Below, piece after piece: positions 48,206-58,966 of a stretch of DNA of 64,000 bases; within the stretch, counting starts at the first letter, position 1; each line of letters starts with the position of its first letter. The notes beneath the pieces were generated by a model. It was not told the origin of the DNA, did not search any database, and worked only from the letters and a program-made list of their open reading frames with translations. The position numbers and the translations under genes were made by a program. Location: positions 3,596,001 through 3,660,000 of the forward strand of contig NC_059555.1 of NCBI RefSeq assembly GCF_905220415.1, in the 5' to 3' direction. This DNA comes from Colias croceus. Taxonomy: Eukaryota; Arthropoda; Insecta; Lepidoptera; Pieridae.

Positions 48206-48209
48206 TTAA

Positions 48210-48373
48210 ACCTAATTCCGCGATCTTGACCAGCATCCACTTGTTGTTTAATGGAGTTATGAATTGTTATATGTGTGTACTGTGTATGTTATTGTAATAT
48301 GCCTCAACAGGGCGATGTTATCGCAAAGCGATAAAGCCCTTTAAAAAAAATTAAAAAAAAAAAAAAAAAAAAA
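48210..48373 (+). mobile_element. 3' tail of a non-LTR retrotransposon with poly(A)
   Basis: The non-coding sequence contains a CAACAGGGCGATGTTATCGC then AAAGCGATAAAGCCC element and a ~20-A tail (48353-48373). The GCGATAA... end resembles RTE-type tails in moths, but no coding part is attached. Confidence 0.5.
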
Positions 48374-48880
48374 AGTATCAGAGACTTTTAATATCGCATA
48401 TGGAAGCTAATTTTTTCAGCTATCTGGTTATTTCAACAAAATTTAAGTAGTCCCAAGGGTTTCGTTATAATTTAGCTGGATGCATTTTACTATACTAGTG
48501 TAGGTCAAGCTCTGGTCAGTAATGTCACTTACGATATTGTTCGTGTAAATTTATATTTTCGACGGCAACAGTAAAATCTTGTTGCGCTAATATTCGTGTT
48601 ATTTGTTTTGTATACTGAACATTTGTAAAAATCTATTATTAGGTTATTCGATTGTTTAACAGTAACGTACATTTTATTGTTATAACTATTACTGTTTATT
48701 CGAATAGTTTACTTAAGTATTATTTGATGATTATTATAGTATATTTTATGAAATACAGGACATTTTAGTAAATGAAACAACTTTGGATTGTTTCTCAAAA
48801 CACGATAGTTATTATTATCATAAAAAATAGACACTGCACTGAAGACACGACTATTACACATGATTACACAATCATGAAAA
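48374..48880. other. Intergenic, nothing recognised
   Basis: AT-rich sequence between two retrotransposon fragments with no coding or repeat signature. Confidence 0.5.
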
Positions 48881-50465
48881 TTATACTATGGTCCTATTAC
48901 AGTTAAAAATTTAATCAGAATCTCACAGAAGGCGAATCCGCCGTGACCAGTCAGTACTTGTGTGGTGTGGTGTGTGATGTCTATTTTCCCGACTACCTTG
49001 TATGCAGCAGCAGTGCTTGGAAAAAAGAGCTTCGTGACTCCGGCCGTTCCTCCTGCATCGTATCTCCTATCCCATTCGCTGATCGTATCCAGTCTCAAAA
49101 TACGCTTGACGAATGAAATAGGACACAGATCGTAATCCGGTTTCCTCCTCAACCCCAGAGCGGCCTCCTTGGCTAACTCGTTTGCCCTTTTGTTCCTCTT
49201 AAGCCCTGCGTGCGCCTTAATCCAAAACAGGGAGACCTCCCGCCTCTGCAATGCAGCTTTTCGGAGGGCCGCCCGTGTTTGCATAGCCAGGGGATGAGGG
49301 GAACTCAGGATAACCGCCTGGAGCGCCGATCTGAGTCGCTGAGGACACTGACCTTTGCCGCTCTACTCTTGCAGGCTATGTCTACTGCTCTCCTGAGCGC
49401 TAGGAGCTCAGCCTGATAGACGGTACAATACGGAGGCAACGCAAGCTAAATGGCCTTTGTCTCGGCCTCACCTTTCCATACGGAAAGAGCGGCTCCGACT
49501 CGACCCTAAATCTTGCTGCCGTCCGTATAGAGTTAGAGTATAGACCCTGTGGACGTGGCTGTTAACCACGTTGGCATAGGTGTCCTCATCTATCAAGCCG
49601 AACCCCAGCTCTACCTGCTCTGCCGGATGTGGGTGCTCAATCGCGGGTGCCATTCGTTCCACCTCCCTGTCCCTCAACACCGCCGGGTGCGACACACCCC
49701 TCTTGATTTCATAAAGCCTCGAAGCTTCGAGTATCCTGAGATCAAGAGGGAGAATCCCAGCCAACAGCATCGCAGAGTTCAGGGAGACAGTCCGATATGC
49801 TCTGCAGATCTTCTGGGCAAAACCCCGTTGAACGGTGTTAAGCCTCTTTTGTACCCCCATCTTTTCCGCTGTGGGTGCCCACGCTGCTGATGCATATAAT
49901 ATAGTTGGTTCTATAACTGCGATATATAGAGTCTTAACTACTTGGGGGTTAAGCCCCCAACTTACTCTAGCTGCTCTTGCTAATAGCTTATAACGGGCGA
50001 TTGCCTTTTTGCAAACGCTTCCGACATGGGTGTTGAATGTCAGGCCGCCATCAATAGTAAGGCCCAGTATCTTAATACTTTCGAAATATTGGATGTCCCC
50101 ATTACAAGTCGTGGCCTGTCAAATTTTAATTTTCGTGTCGAGAACAGGTCTTGTGTGGCGCGAATTTTAGTTTATTTCTGACACCCTATTCGTCAATTTT
50201 CCTCAATGTGCAGTTTGCCTTCGTCTCTACTTCTAAAGCAGTATCTCCATCAAACACTAGCACAATGTCGTAGGCAAAAGCCTGACAAAACACATCCATC
50301 TCCTCTAACATCCATAGCAGAGGATCCAGCAAGAGGTCCCACAGGAGCAGCCCACCTATGGAACCCTGCACGCACCCCTTAAAAAACGTGGAAAGATTAT
50401 TGGGTCCAGGAAACCCCACGTAGTGCAGGACGTAACTTTTATCCACGTGGTTCACGGAGGGTTAA
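48880..50465 (-). pseudogene. Decayed R1-clade-like non-LTR retrotransposon ORF2
   Basis: Read on the minus strand, pieces appear in ORF2 order. A reverse-transcriptase part (50455-50186) has FFKGCVQGSIGG and AFAYDIVLVF, where the catalytic ADD is changed to AYD. A connection part (49860-49468) has LNTVQRGFAQKICRAYRTVS and AGILPLDLRILEA. An RNase H part has YQAELLALRRAVD and SLFWIKAHAGLKRNKRANEL (49284-48886). Stops and frameshifts separate the pieces. The presence of RNase H and the QGS/AGILPLDL wording fit the R1/TRAS group. The fragment is more GC-rich than its surroundings. Confidence 0.8.
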
Positions 50466-50641
50466 ACTGACCGGAACGTGGTGGTGATAGTGCAAAAAAA
50501 TCAAACAAAATTGACTTTAAACCCATTAGGTAATTATTATTTTATGCAAAATAGATTTGTCACATTAAGTAGGTGCTTCCCGTTCGATGTTGGAATCAAG
50601 CAAGGAATCAAGATTCAAGTCTAACTTTTTTTCTGACTTCT

Positions 50642-50686
50642 CTATTCGAATCTCGCTTAGGAGTATCCTAAGTGAGATTCGAATAG
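50642..50686. repeat. Hairpin with 21-bp arms
   Basis: CTATTCGAATCTCGCTTAGG... and its reverse complement (one mismatch) are separated by GTA. Non-coding. Confidence 0.7.
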
Positions 50687-50754
50687 CAATATGTAGATAA
50701 TATAAATAATAACAATATTATGTATCTATGGAAATTTATAGGTAAAGGCATGGT

Positions 50755-51550
50755 AAAGGCAAGTTGGTTGTCAAATTATTTGTCTTCTTTGCAATTATTA
50801 TTGATGAATAATTTTTAGGTAAAGTTTTTAGGATTTTGTCTAAAAAATCTTCGAAAATGTCGAAAAAGCCGCAGCGATCACAAGCAAGAGGTGTTGTTTA
50901 TAATGTGTATAGAAATTAGAAAAACATTCGATGAAGAAGGGTCAAACACATCACAATTTTAAATTTTGAATATTATATTGGTAAATTGGATCTACCCGTT
51001 TTGATACTTAAAAGTTAAAACTAAAAATATTATAAGTAGGTAACTATAATATTGTTCGTTGATTACAATATAATTTTATGTAAACTTATTACAGAAGTTT
51101 CCAATACGGCTATTCGTCAAGTCCAAGCTGTCCAAGTCAATTTTATAATGTGTGTATCTGTTAATACTTACGAAAATAAACATAGTTTTGTTTTATTTTT
51201 ATTTTATTTTATAAAAAATTATTAGCTATCTAGTTTTGATCTGCATTATCATTACATCCATATTTTTACATGGCATAATGATAAATTGATAATGAATATA
51301 CAAATATAGGTATGTGTAAATAATAATATGTATTACATAGATAAAAGTTATAAGTATGTATGTATATTATACATGTAAATATGTACCTACATAATATAAA
51401 GTGGATATCTCATTATTAAGTACAGTATTGTTCACTTATGTAATGTGACTAATGATGTTGAGGACAAAATAAAAAATAAGCAGTATCAAGATCGTTCGAT
51501 CCATTGCACATCCAGGTTGCACACTCAAAATTTTGATTTCCCTAATAGGC
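50755..51550 (+). mobile_element. Second copy of the 18640-19489 element, ends eroded
   Basis: From TGTCAAATTATTTGTCTTC to CAAAATTTTGATTTCCCTAA the two copies align along nearly their whole length. Here the N-terminal frame reads MSKKPQRSQARGVVYNVY before breaking, so the stop after MSKKPL in copy 1 is a private mutation. The 26-bp TIRs of copy 1 are not recognisable at this copy. Confidence 0.7.
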
Positions 51551-51809
51551 ATGACGAAAGATTTTGAAATCCTCTTCCATAATGTGTGTATACGTTTACT
51601 ATACAAGAAAAACCCTATATTTCGCTAATATACTTAAATTTAACGAAGATAAAAGCCATTTTTCAAAAAATATTTATAAACTGTGCCAAAACAGCTCGCA
51701 GGTGTCATGGCGTAGGTGTGACGTCACTCTATAATAAATACGTAATTATTTGTACGCATTGCGAAGAAAATTAAATAAATATTTATTTAATATGTGTTAT
51801 AGAAACGAA

Positions 51810-51960
51810 TTTCAAAGTTTATAAGTGGTGTGCAGTATTGCAGTGTGAATCCACATAAAAATAATGCTCAAAAATGTGTTAGTAATTATTTCAAGCGAGA
51901 CAATAATAAGAAATGATTGTATAAAGTGGGCGCGGAGAACCCCGAAAGCACGTATTGTGA
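51810..51960 (+). pseudogene. Possible THAP-type zinc finger remnant
   Basis: One frame begins KWCAVLQCEST. After a shift, another gives NNAQKCVSNYFKRDNN, then a stop, then LYKVGAENPEST. The C-x3-C start and the later aromatic and basic spacing resemble a THAP domain, which occurs in P-element-like transposases and in domesticated insect genes. GTGACGTCAC boxes lie on both sides (about 51718 and 52090). Weak evidence. Confidence 0.3.
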
Positions 51961-52278
51961 ATTCGCAATTATATTTCTGTTCTGAGTCGATAAAGCATAC
52001 GTGAAACAAAAGAAAATATATAAAAATGCGTATTCTCAACATATTCATAACAACAAAATACATCTGACGTGAGTTGTTTATTTAAACGTGACGTCACGCG
52101 TGTTTTAGTCAAAATGGCCAACTGCAGAATTTCAATGTTTTATTTTATTGATAATCTCATTAATCTTAATGTTTTTTAGATTTTTAAGTCACTATATTTA
52201 ATTTATTTAGTATATATTTTCCCTTGAAAACACTAATATGATCATTTATGGATACTGTCGTCATGCCTCTACCTATAC

Positions 52279-52309
52279 CACAGACTAATAATAATATACT
52301 ACGTATACA
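52279..52309 (+). mobile_element. 31-bp micro-insertion, copy 3
   Basis: Identical to the copy at 6680-6710 over 31 bp and flanked by ACCTATAC on both sides (52271-52278 and 52310-52317). Confidence 0.65.
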
Positions 52310-52495
52310 ACCTATACCTATTATTATATTCACATGTTCTAAATGACTGCTATTTTTTACCGCGTTTTGTTGTGATTGAAGCAATCAAATTCAAGCGGAA
52401 ATGCAGTTTATGTCTCGTAAAATTGAAAAACGCGGATTGTTACAATAATGCTCAAAGTTAAACCATTCACACAACATTCTTTAATCGCAGTGTGT

Positions 52496-52684
52496 CTATC
52501 TAACGCGATTTTGCGATTTACCGCACTCAGGATAAAACAGTAGTGCGGCTACAGCCTTAAAACTTCGTGTGTGCATCTCAGGCGGTTGTGGTTTCGGTTT
52601 AGTGTTCAGCCATTTAGTTAATTCTCTCTCTACGGTTTTACTGGGTTTTACCCTCAGAGGTTTTACCCCATAGAAAGCTTGCAA
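52496..52684 (-). other. Open minus-strand frame of unknown nature upstream of RAD9
   Basis: A 62-codon open frame (LQAFYGVKPLRV... KTVERELTKWLNTKPKPQPPE...) is closed upstream by TAG at 52685 and has no ATG at its start. An AG just before it could be a splice acceptor. The composition looks protein-like (proline/lysine-rich), and GC content exceeds the neighbourhood. It may be an old gene or transposon fragment. No family recognised. Confidence 0.25.
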
Positions 52685-52945
52685 CTAAGGCTTGCAAGAA
52701 TAAAATTAAAAAAAAATCGGAATAATTGTCAATGTCAATTATTGTCAGATGAAATCAAGATGAAATTGACACTTGACATATAAACAAATTTTATAGATTT
52801 GGAAATTGAAATTTGTGAATAATAATTATTGTGGTTTGCAGTTTGCACTTTGCTTATTGCTATAGTAATGTTTCAATTTCTAACCCTTTATTTTTCACTT
52901 TTAAGATAAATTTATGATTTATCAAAATAATTTATTACAGTTACA

Positions 52946-54301
52946 ATGAAATGCCATATACCTGGACCGAATGTTAAAGGTAAATAAAAATTACATTGAA
53001 TTTTATGGTGTTGTGAAACATTTTAGGTACTCAAATATTTTTATTTTTAAGTTTTAGGGAGAACAATTCACGCTTTAGCAAGATTTGGAGATGAATTATA
53101 CTTGGAGTCATTATCAGATTCTATACTCCTAAGGACTCTAAACGCGGCAGAGTCCGCTTATGCGATGGTAAAATTTAACAAAACCTTTTTTTCATACTTC
53201 AATTATAATTATTATTCCACGGAGGACAAGGAAGGATTAAAATGTAAAATATCAATGAAGAGTGCTTTAAACACTTTTAAGTCTCCAACGCATATGGACA
53301 AACAAGTAGAAAATTTAGAAATAAAACTAGACCCGGAGTCTTGTAAATTAATATTCATAGTGAAATGCAAACATGGCATTGTAAAAACACATTTTGTATC
53401 TATATTAGACTGTAAGGCAATGCAAGCTGTTTATACTAAAGATCTGGTACCCAACAGGTAATAAAAGATTTCAGTTATACAATTTACTTGTTTATGTTGT
53501 ATTATAATTATGATCTAATATGAATACATATTTTCCAGAATAACATCCTCTCATAAAATACTTTCAGAAGCTCTGAGTAATTTTCAGTCATCTGATGACC
53601 AAATGACTATAGAGGCGAACTCAAATTCAATGATTCTACGAAATTATGTGGATAGCAACATGGACTTAACTAAAATTATTAGAACTCAAATAAATATAAA
53701 ATCTCAAGAATTTGAAAGTTATGTTATAGGCACGGATACTACTATAACATTTACAATGAAAGAATTCAAGGCACTACTGGCATTTGCAGAAGCATTAACT
53801 CTACCTTTACAACTGCATTTTGAAGTTACAGGAAAACCAGCTGTATTTATAGTTCACAATGGGTCTACATTTGAAGCAAATTTTGTTTTAGCTACATCCA
53901 AACCTGATATGCAAACGCAAACATCATCAACACAAAACACAACTACTGTTGAAAGAAAAAGAAAAGACATAAATGGTGATGTCCAAAATTCAGTTAGAAA
54001 GAAACCACATCTTGGTGTAGATACTTCAAGTCTTAATGAAGATTCTCATCTCTTTAACTATATAGAAATGCCAGAAGACAAAGATTTGGTAGATAATGGG
54101 AAAATTGATAGTCATATACATAATCAAATAAATATATCTCAAAATGTAAATATGTGTGAAAAAATGGACTATGACAACATTCCTCCCTCACCTACTTCAA
54201 AATTAAAAATCAAAACAATATTTAAAAGGTGTTTTGAAAGCACTTTTGATCCTAGAAGCATACAAGGTTCAGTATTAGCAGAAAACTCTGACAGTGAATA
54301 A
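52946..54301 (+). CDS. Rad9: Cell cycle checkpoint protein RAD9
   Basis: Three exons (52946-52979, 53058-53457, 53539-54301) join in phase into 398 residues; human RAD9A has 391. The N-terminus MKCHIPGPNVKGRTIHALAR then FGDELYLE...LRTLNAAESAYA matches the first PCNA-like domain of RAD9. A second PCNA-like half follows: VGTDTT-like loop, ITFTMKEFKALLAFAEAL, GKPAVFIVHNGS and NFVLAT at about residue 270. The remainder is a disordered tail with a basic KRKR stretch. It ends SVLAENSDSE, like the human tail end whose CK2-phosphorylated serine binds TopBP1 (family knowledge; residue equivalence is inference). RAD9 forms the 9-1-1 clamp with RAD1 and HUS1 at damaged DNA and supports ATR signalling. 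The start ATG lies right after TTTATTACAGTTACA. Confidence 0.95.
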
Positions 54302-55799
54302 AGAATAGACTGTACACCAGTGATTTGTCAAAAAGTGAATATGTTAATACATTTAATGACTTCATATTATAGTTTTTACATTTGTAAGAGAATTTAAAGT
54401 GTATTTCCCAAACTTTTAAATGTATACTATAAGCTTATTTTCTAAATGTACAATCCAAGGTATCTAACTTATTGATGAGACAATGTTTCATTAAAAAAAC
54501 ATCATAGCTATCAATTAACCCATTGAGCCCCAAGCGACCCGATCGGTCCACGATACAATAGATTTTCTATTGTGTCTATGATTCCGGGGCCTGAGTTATT
54601 AAATTACAATCTTAGAACTTTGAAACTTAATTCAAACAGTTTATGTGAAGTTCATTAAAAAAATGGTTTTCACAATATTTTTAATCTTACACTACTACTA
54701 ATAGTCTAAAATAAAAATAATCTTCTGTAGTCTGTACTTTTCCTCATCAACAAAAAAAGCGAATTTTACGATAAAATAAAATAACATTTCACTGCATTAT
54801 GATTTTATATTAAAAAAATATACATACAGATAAAATATTGTACACACCTTACAAATCAAAATTTCAGTGTGTTATAATATGATTTGTAGTCATACTAACA
54901 TAAATTTACTAATAGTATTGCTATATATTTTGATCATTGTCACAGGAACCAGGATTAAAAAATTACATTCAAAATATTACCAATGCAAAAGAAATAAATA
55001 TTTGCCACCGTACATGAAAAAAATAATACATTATTAGATTATTCTTACCATTTGCACTTACAATTTTGTTCTAAACTTTAAGAAGCAAGTGTTATGCCTG
55101 TAATACAATCTTAATTAAATTTATAAACAGTTTTTATATATATACTACATGAATTCCATTGTTCTATGAACAAGTGCAATATATGGGCAAGGTGCAAATC
55201 GATTAGATCTGAATTATTGAAATCATATTACAGTAACGATTTACTAAAAAATTAATACTAGGTTAAAAAACTAAACGAATCAGTTGTTAGCAATCAATAT
55301 AAACCGATCACTTTAAGGTAACTCAAAATTAACAGATAAATGAATTATTTTATTCAGCATTTGCAATATTGTCAGTTTGGAGTCATTCATCACTATACAT
55401 TCGCGACAAAAATAAATTATTTATTATTATTTTTGATTTGGTTTTAACTACAAAGAGATCACATTTGAATTTTAAATTTTAAGTGAAAGAACAAATGCAG
55501 AGTCGTTTTCTATAAAAAAAGTTATACACATTTTATTTATATAACAATAGCTAGCTATCATGCCTTAAAAAAGATGAAAAAGACCTTGATTTCTACTTTA
55601 AATTTATTATTACAATACGGCAGCGATACCATTTTATTACAATAAGTATTTGTTAAAATTCAATTTCAATATTGTCTCTGGCCCAGATGTTGGGGCATGC
55701 ACTTTATAAGTGGCTGTTCGTGACTGCGAGTCACCGGACGCCCATTGCATCACCAAACACTCACTATCCAAACAAACCAATGAAAAAGGGCACTGTTAT
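54302..55799. other. Convergent 3' regions of RAD9 and UBE2G1
   Basis: RAD9 (+) and UBE2G1 (-) converge here. AATAAA overlaps the RAD9 stop and recurs near 54992. TTTATT at 55633-55638 is a candidate minus-strand signal for UBE2G1. At 54518-54600 there is a moth repeat fragment (CCATTGAGCCCCAAGCGACC) with a small hairpin. No other gene was seen. Confidence 0.5.
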
Positions 55800-55880
55800 T
55801 TAGGAACAATCCTCTTGACTCTTTCTCACACACTGTGCTACTTTTCGTTTAAACTCCGAATATGACTCTCGCCATTCCTT
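55800..55880 (-). other. UBE2G1 alternative last coding exon b (distal)
   Basis: An acceptor TTTTTTACAG precedes 27 codons including TAA, coding for KEWRESYSEFKRKVAQ followed by CVRKSQEDCS. It is in the same phase as exon a and homologous to it over its whole length. Using it would need skipping of exon a, which carries its own stop. Confidence 0.8.
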
Positions 55881-58126
55881 CTGTAAAAAAAATCATAATA
55901 AGCACACATCAACAACTGATTGTAGTTTGTGTTGTGCCAGTTGGAGTGTGTGACCTAAAGTGATATTATTATGCTGTTTTGTTTGTTTTATTGTATGTCA
56001 CGTGTCCCTTTTTCTGTGCCTTTTACAAAATTTCATTCTCTCCTAAAAGCAATCTTCTTGACTTTTCCTAACACATCTGGCAACTTTCTTTTTGAAATCC
56101 GAATATCTTTCTCTCCATTCTTTCTGTGAATACAAGAACATGAAACATATATAAGTTAATGATGCATGAATGTATTATTTACAATGCTACAAATATTATG
56201 AAATGTGTCATTGACAAGCAACAACACATTCTATACTAACAATAATAATTTAAACAATGACTATGAATCTACTATTAAATTAATGATTTTCATAGTACAT
56301 ATTAAATGTTAATAATTATTAACACCAACTAATTACCATGCAATTGACGTCACTAAATTCACAATCAATACAACAACTTTGAGCATAATTAAACAAGAAC
56401 TACAATACTAATATCCATAATCTTATTTTCAGTTTATTATTATAGCTCAATATAATTCTTACCGCAGCATCTACATTAGCAGGGCTCTCATCATTAGGGT
56501 CCGCTAGCATTGATATAACGCTAATCAGGATTGTCTCCACTGTGTGTACGGGCAACCATCGCTCCGATGCTTTCTCATAGCCCCATTTGTCATCACCCGG
56601 TTCATGCAATATTGAAATGCAAACATCACCATTCTTTTCAACTGAAGATATAAATTAAAATGATTATATATCTAATATATTATTTTACTTATAGTGTAGA
56701 GATACAGTTGTAAAAGGATAGTTTTCCATAGAATCAGTTCTTTATTTTATATATTTAGATAAATATTATACAAAAGGTTGATATTACAGATTGTGTATTA
56801 TTTTAATGTGTTTTACTTATTTTCAATTGATTACCCACTCAATATCTTTGAAAATAATAACATTATATGATTGAAACAAAAAAATCAACATTATTTACTT
56901 CAGAAAATAAATTTTATTTTATCCACTATTACAAAACTATGTATTTTATAAAGTATGAATGCAGATGCACTCACAGCTCACAAGGTGTGCTTTGAATAGT
57001 TTCTCTAAATGTTTAACCTTAGCCTATTTTAAATAATTTAAATTATAATTACCGTCAAATAAAACTTACTATTCGGATGCCAAATTTCAGTCACAAATTT
57101 CATCCGTGGTGGCCTCAAAGGATACTCTTTTGGAAAATATAAATGTGCCTTAAAAAATCCACCCTCACTGGAAAGAAAGGTTGTTGTTAACAAAACTTAT
57201 TAATACTATATGTTACTTGTGTTGTTTTTTTTTAAGTAAATAACAATTTATTATCTAAAATACAAGGGTTTTTAAAAATGACTGGAAAATACAATGGAAC
57301 TATAATGAGATCCCATAACTTGATTAAGATTACTGATGTCCATATAAGTTATAGTAAACTAGCGGTCCGCCTCGGCTTCGCCCGTGGTACATATTAACGT
57401 TTTCTCTACATAAGAACCATCCTCGTACTTCAAGGAATATAATAAAAAAAGAATTATCGAAATCGGTTCAGCCGTTCTCGAGTTATGGAATTACAACGAA
57501 AAGTGGCATTGATTTTTATATATTAGATAATAAGTGTTTTGATGATTCACAAGATAAATTACTAAATTTAACTCAACTTATAAATAGAATATATATTATG
57601 TCGTACTCACTATAATGTGTCCGGTGGCCCAATAATAAGAACTTCCCATCTGTATATGTCATTGTCGTCTATCAACCCAGCAGAAAACCCTTCTACTGGA
57701 TTTTTGTTCAGTTCTGAAAATTGAAAATCAACTTACGACTAACCACAAAATTCACTACTTAGGTATACTCATGTCATATGAAACTGTGCCAAAAGAACAC
57801 GAGAAATAATTTATTATCGTTTCTTCTTGTCTTGCGACAAACGATTGTCATTGCTTGGATATTGATTTTACGACAAACTTTATACCAAGTAATATTTAAA
57901 ACATTATTCTCGTGCGACAAAATCATAAAAACAGATTAAGTCAACTTTTTCAAAACCTATCCCGAACCCTAAAATACCATCCGCTAAGGTCAATGATTGC
58001 ACGAATACCTGTGTTCGCTTAACGCTTGTGCAGTAATTATTTACGATATTTATATAAATATGACAGTAATATGTTATTACCTGCTAATTGCTTTTTTAAC
58101 AAAAGCGAAGACTGTGGCTCTGACAT
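55800..58126 (-). CDS. UBE2G1: Ubiquitin-conjugating enzyme E2 G1
   Basis: Exons on the minus strand (58081-58126, 57611-57713, 57070-57167, 56463-56641) are followed by one of two alternative last exons (56043-56123 or 55800-55880). Either joins in phase into 168 residues; human UBE2G1 has 170. Sequence: MSEPQSSLLLKKQLAELNKN, VLIIGPPDTLYEGGFFKAHL, YPLRPPRMKF and TEIWHPN. The catalytic cysteine is C90 in NGDVCISIL, followed by the GDDKWGYEKASERW acidic loop typical of the G-type E2s, then WLPVHTVETILISVISMLAD. It accepts ubiquitin from E1 and builds chains; in the family it serves ER-linked and Lys48-type degradation. The start is fixed by ATGTCAGAG in the conserved N-terminus. Confidence 0.96.
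56043..56123 (-). other. UBE2G1 alternative last coding exon a (proximal)
   Basis: An acceptor TATTCACAG precedes 27 codons including TAG, coding for KEWRERYSDFKKKVAR followed by CVRKSQEDCF. It differs from exon b at five residues (positions 6, 9, 12, 16, 26 of the exon), and most other base differences are silent. Confidence 0.85.
57357..57530 (-). repeat. Lepidopteran interspersed repeat in UBE2G1 intron 2
   Basis: ACTAGCGGTCCGCCTCGGC head, ACATAAGAACCATCCTCG, AATCGGTTCAGCCGTTCTCG. It is the reverse-strand counterpart of 26218-26388. Confidence 0.75.
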
Positions 58127-58966
58127 TAATTACAATTATGAAATTTACCCTGACGACACGAATAAAACTATTTTTCACAAAAGATGGCTGGCTGAGTTTT
58201 GGGCAGGTTGTGAAACATATGAGCTGTGCTTGTTTCCGGTACAGACAACAGAAAATGTCGCCATACTTATTGATACAGATAATTAATTTTGATTTAAAGA
58301 AGTTTTTCATTTTGCTAGTTTTTAAAAAACGTCTTGTAAAATATTTCCTATTTATATTATATTCTATCATATTTTTAATATTGTATATCGTTTAATAAAT
58401 TAAATTAAATAAGAAACATTCGCCCACTGACCATATCCCTTTTTTATTAGTTTCCGGTAATTGATAAAAAAGGGATAAGATTTTCGGATCATTACAATAT
58501 TATACCTACATGAAAAAAAAATACTCTCTATATATATATGCATTACACACATTGATAAAATTAGCAAAATTAATTAGCTTTGTATCCGCTGATTTCATAG
58601 ATCTTTATCTAAGAAATTGTTAAAAATGCATATTTGGCATTTGCCTTGCCAATTTTAATGTCTTTTTTTTAAATAAACGATGTTTCTAATTAAAGCTATT
58701 TAAAATTTAATCAAATTAATAAACCTAAAAAGTATGGATGGACTTTTGTTGATAGCAAAAAAAATGTAAAATTTCATTAGCAGTTAGGAGGGTACTTTTA
58801 GATACCGTCTACCCTCTTTATTTGAAAGGTATAGAGTGGGATACTATTATATTGAAGAAAGGCAAAAGAAAAGATTGAATTTATCCTCTGAAACATAAAC
58901 TAAAATGGTGGGTAAATGAAACATTTTTTGTAAAAATATTACTTTGTATTTCATAATCAAAGAAAA
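58127..58966. other. Intergenic between UBE2G1 and MYBBP1A
   Basis: It holds the UBE2G1 promoter side and the MYBBP1A 3' UTR. A TTTATT at 58817-58822 is a possible minus-strand poly(A) signal. A hairpin (ATCCCTTTTTTAT / ATAAAAAAGGGAT arms) lies at about 58426-58471. The overlapping open frames near 58000-58400 are shadows of UBE2G1 exon 1 and low-complexity DNA. Confidence 0.5.

Noticed and set aside
57997..58395. Overlapping frames on both strands near the UBE2G1 start
   Set aside because: They are shadows of UBE2G1 exon 1 and AT-rich flanks; one even reads antisense through the true start codon.
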